From: Yamagishiella unicocca
Taxonomy: Eukaryota > Chlorophyta > Chlorophyceae > Chlamydomonadales > Volvocaceae
DNA length: 64,000 nt
Reading direction: 5' to 3'
NCBI GenBank assembly: GCA_003116995.1
Contig: BDSL01000019.1
Coordinates: 372,001 to 436,000 of the forward strand
Of the stretch, positions 1 through 10,041 are shown one piece after another. Position numbers and translations under genes: made by a program. The notes beneath the pieces were generated by a model. The model was not told where the DNA came from. It saw only the letters and a list, made by a program, of their open reading frames with translations, and did no database searches. The first letter of the stretch is position 1. Each line of letters begins with the position of its first letter.

Positions 1-1
1 C

Positions 2-2020
2 CCCACCCCAGCAGCACCAGTCACAGCGGCGACGGCCGGCACCGCGCCATCAGCCGCACCGCCGCAAGCTCCGGACTGCGCCGGCAGCAGCGGCGGCGGC
101 AGCGGCTTGCCGCGTGGGCCCCTCGGAGGTGCCGGCAGTCGTAGTGGCGGCGGTGGCTGCGGGCCGTCTCCCTCACTGGCGGCCCCGAGCAACTTGCTGG
201 CGCGCATGGCTCGCAAGCGCCAGGTATGCGGGTGTGCAGCCGCTGTGCTTATGCGGGGGGGAGGGGTGCAGGGAAGGGGAGAAGGGAGTTCGGACGTGAA
301 GACCTCACCCACGACAATGGCGCCGTCGCCGGGGGGCGGCCACACAGGCTGTGCTGTGAGGCTGCAGGGCCCGACCCCCGCCGCACGACCTCCCCTTCCC
401 GCGTGCCTGCAGGCCAGCTACCCCAGCTTGGAGGCGGCCATGTCTTCTCTGGGATCGAAGGCCCCCTTCAGCACCTTCCACCCGCAGGTCGGGCCGGGCC
501 GCGTCGGACTGTATGTGGTTGTGGTTGTGGTGTGGAGTTTCTGTGGGTGTGGGTGCGGTTGTGCGGTGGTTGGGTGTCTGGGGGGTGAAACTGGCAGCAG
601 CGCCGCATGATGTGTGTAGGGCTTAGGTCGGAGCCAGTGGGTATCTCCCTCCCGCACTGGACCACCACCTTCATCGCCCTTGATCTGTCGGCCGTGGCCA
701 CCAGCTTCATCGCCCTTGGTTCGTCGGCAGTGGATTCGCGGATTATCTCATACCCTCGCTCACTGCGTCCGGGTGGACCGGGTGAAAGGCGGGGCGGCAT
801 ACAGGGCCCACGTGGCCCTCCAGGATACGGCGGCAGTAACCCCTAGAGCGCCCCGAGTCCTGGTGCCGGCTTAACATGCGCACATACGATACAGCTGCAG
901 CAGCGGCATTGCCACATCGCGTGCCTTCACCCGGCCGCCGCTCCCTCCTCAGGCACTGCACGCATACCTGGCATGCGGAGGGCTACGCCCGGCAGCGGCG
1001 CCTCCAGCTGCCGCTTCGCTTGCCGGATCTGGGTCGGAATGCTTGGACGCAGCAACCGCTGCTGGCGGCCGCGCCGGCGCTGCCGGCCGCGGCACCCTTA
1101 CCCTGGCCTGCTCCCCAGAGAACGAGGCTCGCGTCTATGAGGCCCTGCACCCGGCACCGTGGCGGCCCTGGCAGCACTTGACCACCGGGCTGGCGGGGGC
1201 AGGCGCCGGGGGCCGGGCGTGCAGCAGCGAAGCCAGGAGCAGCAGCAGCGGGGGCGGCCCGGGCTCTAGCGGCAGCGGTGGTGGCTACCGGCCCTGTCGT
1301 CTGGCTGTGGCAGTGGGTCTTGATGTGGGCATACATGCGAATCTGGCCAGGTGGGGAGTGCAGCTGGCGGAGCTGGTGCCGGGTGCGCAGCTGATCAGGT
1401 GCGGGTTTCGAGGAAGACCCGTGGGTACGGGTGGGGCGTTACGGTCGCCGGTGGGGCTGCGACCTCCCTCCCTCCCTCGCCCACGCAAGCCATTCGGCGA
1501 CATCGCTTCCGATGCCTACACCTGTCGAGATACCTGCTGGGCCCGGCTGACCCCTGCTGCCATGGGCCCTGTCCCCCTCCTCCTCTGCTGCTCCTCCTCC
1601 TCTGCTCCTCCTCCTACCCGTCTGCTCCCCCTCAAGCATGTTACTGGCCTCCCCCTCCCCCTTTCCTCTCTCGTTCGGCTAGCGGCCCCCCGGGCCGCTT
1701 GCCCCCTCCCAGACATGTGCCCTCCATTCTCTACGTCGTGTAACCGGGTCAGGTCTTCCTCCCCGCCCCCCAGGTTCTCCTCGTTGCTGCACCTGGGGCC
1801 CATGGAGGACCCGCTAGGCGTGGCGGCAGCGGCGCTGGAGTTCTACCAGCTCGATGGCGGTGTTGCCAGTGCCGGCGGCAACCCTTTGGGAAATGGTGCT
1901 GCTCTGAAAGAGGAGCCAGCGGGCACCCGGCCAGCCGCGGAGGCCGGAAAATGCGGCGCGGGGGCGCAACAGCAGGGCGGGGTGCCGTTGACCGAACATT
2001 GCGCACGTAGCAGGCTGTAG
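2..2020 (+). CDS. Alpha/beta-hydrolase fold protein, 3' part of gene (5' end outside window)
   Basis: Probable exons are 2-223, 413-487, 953-1398 and 1774-2020; phases join cleanly and give 329 visible residues ending at TGA 2018-2020. The joined protein has the C-terminal half of an alpha/beta hydrolase. The stretch YPSLEAAMSSLGSKAPFSTF followed by PQALHAYLACG, then LTLACSPENEARVYEAL, is the cap and late-strand region typical of the family. LAVAVGLDVGIHANLARW is the strand where the acidic residue usually lies, and HLGPMEDP near the C-terminus carries the expected catalytic His. The nucleophile Ser must lie upstream of the window. The first visible 50 residues are Pro/Ala/Gly-rich and may be a linker. 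The donor at 488 (GTCGGG) is weak but is the only one that fits. Substrate cannot be inferred. Fold is fairly sure; the long Gly/Ser insert between the conserved blocks is typical of algal proteins. Confidence 0.72.
661..748 (+). repeat. Dispersed intronic repeat, copy 1 (two adjacent half-copies)
   Basis: Two adjacent versions of the same element lie in the second visible intron of the hydrolase gene: 661-697 and 698-748. Both contain TTCATCGCCCTTG followed by a TCGGC(C/A)GTGG core, and the second continues into ATTCGCGGATTATCT. Related copies occur at 31397-31449 (inverted) and 32981-33028, both in IFT57 introns. Confidence 0.7.
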
Positions 2021-2306
2021 ACCCCAGGCGGCTGGAAAGGAGAGTGAGAAGGACTGAGGGAGGCATCGGTACCGCTGCATGTTGGTACGGCATGCGAACT
2101 GCGAAGCAACATGGTGCAGGAGCCATCGTCCTGCAGAAGGACACGCTGAGCGCCGTCGCTGCGACAAGGTAGCTGCTGCGCGACGTTCATCCGCCCTGCA
2201 CTGTGGCGGCTTACGGCAGAGGCGAGGGTGTTGACTGCAAGAGCGTGCTACGTGAACTCCATGCTGAAGGAGCGCCAGACCGCACGTGAAGTCGCGTGGT
2301 AGCTGC

Positions 2307-2311
2307 TTACA
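2307..2311 (-). terminator. Candidate TGTAA polyadenylation signal for the minus-strand hydrolase
   Basis: TGTAA is the usual green-algal polyadenylation signal. This one lies about 475 bases past the stop codon at 2786. It is a short motif, so chance occurrence is possible. Confidence 0.3.
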
Positions 2312-2369
2312 TCGTAGCTACCTGCGCGTCCTTAGGCGCCTCCACAAGCCGATTGGGACCTTGCCACCA

Positions 2370-2374
2370 TGTAA
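2370..2374 (+). terminator. Candidate TGTAA polyadenylation signal for the plus-strand hydrolase
   Basis: TGTAA about 350 bases past the stop at 2020, in the right orientation. Short motif; no cleavage-site evidence. Confidence 0.3.
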
Positions 2375-2785
2375 CGGGGCCACCAGCAAGGCCACCAGCA
2401 CTATCCGTGTGAGCCTGGTGCCCTGAGCCTGGCGCCTGAGAGTGCACCTCCCGAGGCGAAGAGCGCAGTTTGCAACTACCTGCTGCTCGCCCAGTCGCAG
2501 CGCCACATGGCTCCGACTACGCGCCGGGTACGATACTCCGAACATCAGAGTTACCCTCAGCCCGTGTGCATCCCATCTTCCGGTCGCTCGAGGCGTCGAA
2601 GTGCGCAACACTGCTGTTGCATTTGTTTGTCGGCCCAGGAGTGCGAACGACGGCTTCGGAGCTGTCCGCCGCAGTGCCATGCATTACGCACGACCTACTC
2701 GCCCCCGTTCGCGACACCTCAATCCCCCTCTCAACCCCCCAAATATCGCCTGTGTGGATGTATCATAGCCCCACTGGACGCCAGG

Positions 2786-4939
2786 TCACACTCGGCTGTC
2801 CCCAAACGTCGCCAGCGCACCCGCCGCCAGCCAGGACACCCCAACCAGGAAGCAGCAGTCGCAGTGGCCTACCCCCACCACGTGCTGCTCCGCACCCAGC
2901 CGCTCCGCCAGCAGCCGCTGCGGCGACTCCGGGTAGACGGCGTCGCCCGTGCTGATGCCCATACCCACCTTGATGCCCGCCGCCTTGATGGCAGCGGCCC
3001 TGAAGCACGGCACAGCAGCAAAGCGCCGGAAGCGAAGCACGACTCAACCGCAGCTGTGGTGGTGTCGCGCGTGTGCGTACTGCTGGGCACCACCGTGGGA
3101 CTACCGCAGCCCCAGTCTAAAGGCTAGCGTTGTTTCGCGCACAATGGCAAAGCAGTGTGAGCCCTGCACGGTAGTCGCCAGCACGTGCGTCATCCGGGCA
3201 GCAGTCTGCCTTCCTGGCTGTGGTTCTGCTCCCAATCGCGCCCTCTCGTACCTCATCTCCACTGCCCCGGTCGCCCTGCCGGCCCCGCCCTAACCCAACC
3301 CCCCCCCCCGGCCGCCCATCCTTCCGCCCACCTGCGTGACCCCAGGTGGTGGCTCTTCTGAGCCGTCATGTGCCACACCACTGCCGCCGTCTCCTCCTCG
3401 TGAAGGGCGGACATGTGCCGCCAGTGCACCGACCAGAGATCCAGGATCAAATCCCGCCGCGTGGCCGGCGCGGCCGCCTTCTCCTCCTGCTGCGGCTGCG
3501 GTTCCTGTGGCTGTTGCTGCGGCTGCGGTTGTTGCTGCTGCTGCTGCGACGGTTGTTGCTGTCGCTGCGGCTGTTGCTGCTGGCAGCTCCTGGCTGGAGG
3601 CGCAGCGGCGTCCAGCCATTCGGCGCTGAAGATAACGGGGACGGCGGCGCGGGGGAATCGCTCATCGAACTCCGTCTGGTCCCTGTACAGCACGTGCGGT
3701 ATGATGGTTCTGCGGACGTTGCCAGCGCGGCGGAAGGGCAGCGGCCGCCAGCGCTCCCCCGCTGTGGTGACCACCAGGAAGGCTGCGTGGACCCGAGTCC
3801 TGGCACCATTGCGGGAGCGGCCGCCAAGCCAGCCCGAGGTTGAGGGCGAGCATCGCACTTTAGTCGTTTGTCGATGTGGGTATCGGTACCGGGATTTGGC
3901 CCTACGGTACATGCTAGGCACTAGGGTTTGCGGTTTGCCCGTGTAATACATGTTACTCATTCTCATGCGCGGAGGCCGTAAGGGAACTGATGCCAACCAA
4001 TGGCATCAACCACAGCAAGGCAGCGACCTGGCAAACACAAGAACAAATAATCATGTTATCGCCTCTTTCCAAGCTGGGGCACCGAGTGCACCCGCTGCAC
4101 TGCCTCCTTCCGACCGCACCGCACCGCGCCCTACTGCGCCGCACTCACTGCTGCCTGCTGACGACCAGTCGGTGCAGCAGCTCCTGCGCCACCATGCCGC
4201 CCAGGCTGAAGCCCATGACGAAGAACCGCGAGTCAGCCCCCAGCACCTCGTTGACCACCGCCAGGCAGTCGGCCGCAAGCAGCTTGGTGGTCTGGGGCCC
4301 AGGCGGGCAGCTGCTGCGGCCTATGCCGCGAGGCTCGTGCACCAGCACCTGCGGGCGCCCAGGCGGGTCCAGTGCATCCGTGCCGACTCGGACCCAAAAG
4401 GCAGGGGTGCCGTCGGGTAGGTGGGTGGACCGGCATGTGAAGGGGAGAGGCTCTTGCGGTGCGGTGCGGCGCGGCGGGGAGGCCGACGAGGAACAGGTGC
4501 TGTGAACGCAGCGGGATGGGCAAGTGGGGATGGACTCGGCGGCCTGAGTTCGGGAGCGTGATGGGAGGAGTGCTGTCCTCTGCTTCCCGCCACTGTGGCG
4601 CGGCTACCATGAATGCTAGCACTAAGCCCCCTAGGCCCCTCCCCTCCCTCACCGCCATCCCTGCCGCGCCATCCCCTCCCGCCCCTCCCCTCCCCGCCCT
4701 GCCATCCCTGCCATCCCTGCCCCTCCCGCGGGTACACTAACCCGGTAGCCTAACCGGACCATACGCTGGATGACGTGTCCCATGAAGGGGATTTTCCCAT
4801 ACGCCCCGTTAATGAGCACCAGCGTCTTTCCGGAAGTTCCGGCGTATAGCTCGTAGAAGAGCCGAGCTCCTCGGCTGGCAGCAACATATCCTGATGATTC
4901 GGGTCTGAGGCTTCCCTGCGCCGCAATGGTCCGAGGCAA
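2786..4939 (-). CDS. Alpha/beta hydrolase with glutamine-rich cap insertion
   Basis: Four exons on the minus strand, 4939-4742, 4348-4149, 3799-3332 and 2999-2786, join in phase to a 359-residue protein from the first in-frame ATG to TGA 2788-2786. The nucleophile elbow is GFSLGG with the candidate Ser at about residue 114. The acid is probably Asp308 in STGDAVYPES and the base His334 in GVGHCDC, in the expected order and spacing. The N-terminal VLINGAYGK and VLVHEPRGIGRS segments match the strand before the oxyanion hole and the GxGxS loop. Between the elbow and the acid, in the cap region, sits a long Gln-rich stretch. No signal peptide is obvious. The third exon start was set by phase: the nearer acceptor at 3782 would break the frame. 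Substrate unknown. It is not a close copy of the convergent hydrolase at 2-2020. Confidence 0.8.
3484..3585 (-). repeat. Glutamine-rich coding low-complexity tract
   Basis: Imperfect CAG/CAA runs within the third exon of the hydrolase encode Gln runs broken by Pro, Arg and Ser, followed by a short Glu/Lys/Ala stretch. The frame is maintained throughout, so it is a coding insertion and not an intron. Confidence 0.75.
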
Positions 4940-6197
4940 GGCAAGGCCGTGTTGACCCTAGACGGTAATCGCACTTGGTTCATGGCCGAGGCGTATCAGG
5001 CTACGGCGCAGCAACCCCGTTAACAACTGTAACATTCGCGCATTGGTTAATTTGTCACTTATTACCATGAGTGGCTCTAAAATGTTCTGCGCGTCGTTGG
5101 CCATTGTCGATGTCGTTCGGGGCAAGTATTCCAACCAGCGAGTGGGTTGCCTTGAAGGGTTAAAACAATTCAATTGGAGGTAAATGTAATGGCAATTGCA
5201 GCTGAAAGCGCCTGGGGTGAACTTCACACGATGATACGTACGCTCGCCAACCGCTTGACACTAGTCGTGGGGTCGGCATGTTAAGGATTTGAGGACCCAG
5301 CACGGCATCAATTCCTCAATGGGTGACATGCAGCTTAATTGGCACTACCGCATCATCCACCATCATCCCCATGGCCCGTCATGGTCCCGTTATGCGCCTT
5401 CAACTCCACCGTACTCCCCCGGGCGAACCTAAAAGGGGCCCATGTCCGTGCACAGGGATGCGCAAAAGGGGTGACGATAACCCGTCGAGCTTTGACATGG
5501 GGAAAAAGTCCCACGCCGTCCCTCGTGGACTGCGTGTTGGTAAGGCCAGAGGGAAGCTGTGTTGGTTTCCCATACCCTCCCAAAGACCGTTATAACCCCC
5601 CGAAACCCACGGACAAGCCTACAAACGCCCACATTGCGGAATCATTTGCCACACATTTCCCCACAGATAAACTTATTAAGCCAGGTGGATTTCTTTGCTA
5701 GGTCACACCGTGAGGAGGTAAGGTTACACACCAACGGCAAACGGCTGCCAAGATTCCGCCCAAGGATATGGTAACGCACAGGCTGATTGTGATATGTTAT
5801 TGATTTGGTCTTCTTATGCTGACCAGTTGTGTTCCTTCTGGCTTACTATGTTACTGATACCAACGATAGAAAATGATGGTGCAAGCAGCACCTTTTCCTG
5901 TCATTTTAGTAACACAAAGAATTTAAGGACCCCAACCATGGTTAGATCGTAAGTAATCTTTTGCATCGGGGATTGTTAGGTCGGGTCGTGAATGTGAGAG
6001 GCCTTATGCTGAGCCGTGGTTCCTTATAGGCGAATTTAATGCGGCCCGCTGCACGATTGTCGTCAGTACATTAACACTCGTCTTACACAAAACCTCATTC
6101 AGATACTTGTCCATCACTTATTGCTTATAGCTTTCGTAACAAGGTTTGCAATCCCTATTCCAGTGACTAACCAAGCGTTAACTTTCCTACGCGGAAA
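4940..6197. other. Divergent promoter region
   Basis: About 1.26 kb between the start of the minus-strand hydrolase and the start of the EF-hand gene. It is clearly more AT-rich than the flanking genes. I found no convincing coding exon, tRNA or repeat in it. It must hold both promoters and 5' untranslated regions, but no clear TATA box stands out. Confidence 0.5.
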
Positions 6198-8704
6198 ATG
6201 TCCACGGCAAAGGTTCCCTTCACTGAGCCCGAATGGAAGATTCCAGGGTAAGCGGAAGGGCAGCGGCCTTCTGCAAATTGCATGCGGCTTCAGCCGACCA
6301 CCATATGAGCGGGATTCCATCCAGCTATCCCTATGCGACTGCTGCAATAACCAGCGTTCCGGTTCATCTTGCGACATGCCGATGGCACGCGGCCAGGTTG
6401 AACTCTTGCTCGAAGCGCTCGACCCACACGTCGTCCTCCCTGATGCAGGTACACTGGATATGTCCAGGGTCTGCAAGAAACGTACAAGAAGACTCCGGTG
6501 ATGGCTCAGCTCGAGACAAAGGACCCTTCGCCGGAGTCATTCATTTACACGCGCACCCAGACAGCACCCAAGCCCTCGCCAGTGCGTGACCCGTGCAACG
6601 ACCCCGAGAACTTCAAGAAGCCGCAGCCAGGCAACCTCTGGCCCGCTCTCCAAGACACGGCGATCCAGGCGTCCTTTAAGCCGCCCACTAGCAACATTGC
6701 CTTGGGCGACGAGCGCATCGTTCCATTCCGGACGTCTTACGGCGTAGACTTTAAGGCTCCCTTTGATGGGCAGGACCGACTGCGGAGCCCAAACCGCAAC
6801 GAGGACCTGGCAAAGACCACCTCCAGCCTAACCAACATCTACAAGAGCTCCTTTAACCGAGTGGGAGAGTGAGTCGCATGCGAATACTTGCCTGTGCGGT
6901 TATCTACTCACAACCACAAGAAACCTACACACCCTGCCAGCAAGGGGTTCACAAGGGGTTTTCTGAGGGGGTATTGCGAGTTAACGCGTCGGGGTGACTG
7001 CGTCGTGGCCGGTTGTGGCCGGTTGTGGCGTGATGGGAGAGCGGGCACCCTTCATGGCCGTACCGTTGTTCCAACTGCCCGAACATGATAAAGATCTCAG
7101 ACCATAACCAGAAGCGGATTGTGCCCGGGCATATGTTTCCGTAATGATCGCCGATGCGCACGGAACGCCGGGTTTGGGATTCCCGGCTGATCGGGTGTTC
7201 CGTAGCCGGGGGTGTTGAGCAACAAACACGTGCACATTCATACCGCCGCCAGCCGCATCATAAAGTAGACGCAACTTAGGCTTCCGAGGATATTCTTGTT
7301 AAAGGTGCTGGGATGGTGTAGGTTGATGTTCGAGGAGAGTTGGGCCCCTACCGAAACATCACGCTTCACGGTCAAAAGCGACATGCTAGGCCTAACGCGA
7401 CTGAGGTTGTTGGGGCGGCTGCATGAAGCCATGCCTGCTAGGGGGATCGCATGCGGCTCCGAGACCAGGGCGCCCTGCAGCGCGGCGCAGCAACGTCCGC
7501 TGCTGTTAGGCCCCCGGGTTTGCCCCCGTGCGTATTGGACTCCCCCGACCGCGCATGCACTCCATATGGGTCGAGCACCGTCTGACCTCAACCGCCTCTC
7601 TCCCAACCCCATCCCCTTCCGCCCGCTTCAGGAAGCGGCTCCAAAAGATGATCAGCACCATGCGCGAGCGGATGGAGGCCAAGCTAGGCAACAGCAACAA
7701 CAACGCGTTTCGCATGCGGAAGCTGTTTAAGATGTACGACAAGACCGACACGGGTCGGGTGCACTTCGAGGACTTCCGCAACATGGCTGAGACGTTCGGC
7801 ATGCAGCTGGACGACGACTCGTTGATGGCGCTGTACTTCGTGTACGACCCCGAGGTGAGGAGGACGACCGTCGGAGAGTGACCTTGCAGGAAGGAGCCTC
7901 CCAAGAACCCAAGGAACCCTCCCTTGCTTCATGTCCTTGCATGCTAGTCTTCACGGGCACTGCATACCGGCGTCTGACTGGGCGAGGGATGTATCAAGTT
8001 CAGGGCCCTGCCGCAGTTAGGCAAAGTCTTATTTCTTGTAATCGGAGTCGCTGGCTTGACCATGCCGCTATGGTAATAAGGATAAGGCAAGCTGACTGAT
8101 GCTCCCTAACCCCCCCAACTCCCAACCTCTCCTCCCAGGGCACCGGGTACCTAGAGTACGAGGCGCTGGTGTCGCAGCTCATGTCGCCCTCGGACTTCGC
8201 GTTCTACAAGGGATACGTGGACTACAGCAAGGTGGGCGGGGAGGGGCAGGGAGGTGGTGGCGGTGGTGGTGGCACGGTGTGGTGATGCGGTGCAACGCGG
8301 CCGGGCTGCAGCAAGACACTCTCTGCCTGGCATCTGCACGCGACCGGAACCCGCCCTTGCCGCCCGAAACACGTCAAATATGGAGCTGATGCGGTATCTT
8401 AATATCTAAACCTCCGCATTTCATCTTGCTACAGGACAAGGCGGAGGAGGCGCGCCGAGTGGAGCTGCTGTCGCAGCTGAAGAAGAAGATTGGGCCAGTG
8501 TTGGGCGACCTGGAGCGGCTCCTCAAAGCCTTTGACTCGTCCGGCAACGGGCAGGTGACCCGGCATGACCTGGTAGCCGGGTGCGCGTCTGTGGGTGTGG
8601 TGCTGAACGACAAGGACTTCGACACGTTGGCGCCCGTCATGACGACGAACGCGGACGGCGGCATCGACTACGCCGCCTTCTGCGCCGTGTTCGGCAGCAG
8701 CTAA
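6198..8704 (+). CDS. EF-hand protein, probably flagellar/axonemal
   Basis: Five exons, 6198-6247, 6449-6868, 7632-7854, 8139-8231 and 8435-8704, join in phase to 351 residues. Exon 2 also reads to an in-frame TGA at 6870, but a strong GTGAGT donor at 6869 joins perfectly in phase to the EF-hand exons. The N-terminal part is basic and Pro-rich, with IPGYTGYVQG and FNRVGE, the kind of short motif seen in microtubule-binding axonemal proteins such as the FAM166/CIMIP2 group. The C-terminal half has two EF-hand pairs. The loops beginning DKTDTGRVHF and DSSGNGQVTR keep some ligand residues; those at DPEGTGYLEY and TTNADGGIDY are degenerate, so calcium binding may be weak. The arrangement suggests a microtubule inner protein or a related flagellar-associated protein, but I cannot assign a FAP number. 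The EF-hands are sure; the ciliary role is inferred. Confidence 0.8.
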
Positions 8705-10041
8705 GCAGTTCGGGAGCAGGCGGCGTCGGTGTGAGCTATGTGCAGTGTGGGTCCGAGGGGGGGTCCGGAACGGGGTTGCGGAGAGGCCGTGGTTTGGTCA
8801 TGGCCACTTGCAACAGACGGCGGGTCGGGTGTAGGATGTGGCTAGCTGTGCTGACGCAGAGAGATCACGCCGTTCGGGGTCGGGCAGGCATTTCATCCGT
8901 AGGTAGAGAGGGATTGGTGTCGCGATGGTGCAACGAAAGTAGTAACGTGACAGCCATGACGATTCTTGATAATATGCGGCGGCCGGAGTAAGGGTGGGGC
9001 TACGTGCCTGCGGGACGGCACTGCTCGTCTGAAGCGGCGCAACCAGGCCTCGACACCTGACCACGACTGTCTGGCTGCTGCGCCATACGCCAGGCCAGCT
9101 GGGCCGACGTTGCACTGCGGGTTTCATGTGCATGACTGGAGGTGCTGATGCATGTACATATGTATGCTAGCTCAGTAGGTCAGGCTGAGGGTTGGGATGT
9201 GCGGCGGCCAAAGCGGGGGGTTATGGTTGCGACGGAGAGAGCGGGTAGACACGGTTAGCTACGAGGCGTGCCGCACTGCTAATTGCTGGTGCGGCGGACT
9301 AGTGCTCTGGGCGCATGTTTTTGCACCGAGAGGTGCTGCGGCGAACGGGAGGGCGAGCTTAGAAAGGAGTGGAGGCGTCCAGCAGCGATGGCTGCTCGCC
9401 CTGTAAATCCGCGATTGAGGAGATGTGAGTTGTGTGCATGAGTTCTTACGCCGGAGGCGCAGCGCACGTTCCACGCCCGGGCGCATCCCCAATCAAATTT
9501 TGCAGTTCGTAACGAGTAGTCTGGACTTGGTGACGGAATAGTAAAGTACACATGAGGCTCACAAGAAACGCCGTGACACCGTAGTCGGCAATTTGCAGTC
9601 GTAGGAAACGACAATCAAGTGATGATTGATAACATCACATTTGCCGCGGACTCGTGCCTACGTGTTTCCAATGGCCCTACAGCATCCATGGCTCCCCCAC
9701 GAACAAAAACGGACGTCAACGTCCCATCCACGAGGTTGCTTGCGAAGAGCATTGTGATACAACATAGCCAAGCCAAAAAAGGCCGGCCGCAAAACGTTTA
9801 GTACACGTGCTAAGTTGTCAGAGCAGCAGCGATCTGGAACATCTGCACCACCAGCACAACCTGAAAGTAACCCCCCCCCGGTGGTATGATAGCGAACATC
9901 CGAGTGATACTTAATCCTCTTCAATCTAGTTGTCCATTGGCGCTGCAACAGGGCCGGATCACATGTGACACAAACCATGTGCCTAGCACCCTACGCCCGC
10001 CCCTTCAGACGTCCAGAGTAGTGCGCTGTCAGCCCGCCACC
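8705..10041. other. Convergent intergenic region
   Basis: Holds the 3' untranslated regions of the EF-hand gene (+) and the dioxygenase gene (-). No open frame here resembles a known family. One TGTAA in the right orientation for the EF-hand gene lies at 9402-9406. Confidence 0.5.
9402..9406 (+). terminator. Candidate TGTAA polyadenylation signal for the EF-hand gene
   Basis: TGTAA about 700 bases past the stop, giving a 3' untranslated region of a length common in this group of algae. Confidence 0.35.

Larger units (their letters stand above)
2021..2785. other. Intergenic region between two convergent hydrolase genes
   Basis: This stretch should hold the 3' untranslated regions of both flanking genes, which transcribe toward each other. 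Open frames here have no family resemblance and no matching splice structure. A TGTAA lies on each strand (2370-2374 on +, 2311-2307 on -), so the two transcripts may overlap by about 60 bases. Confidence 0.5.

Noticed and set aside
3290..3629. Long open frames of Ala/Thr or Pro/Ala repeats on both strands
   Set aside because: They are other-frame readings of the Gln-rich coding tract in the hydrolase exon.
6449..6872. A complete 157-residue protein ending at TGA 6870-6872
   Set aside because: A GTGAGT donor two bases before the stop joins in phase to the EF-hand exons, giving a single longer protein; kept only as an alternative.
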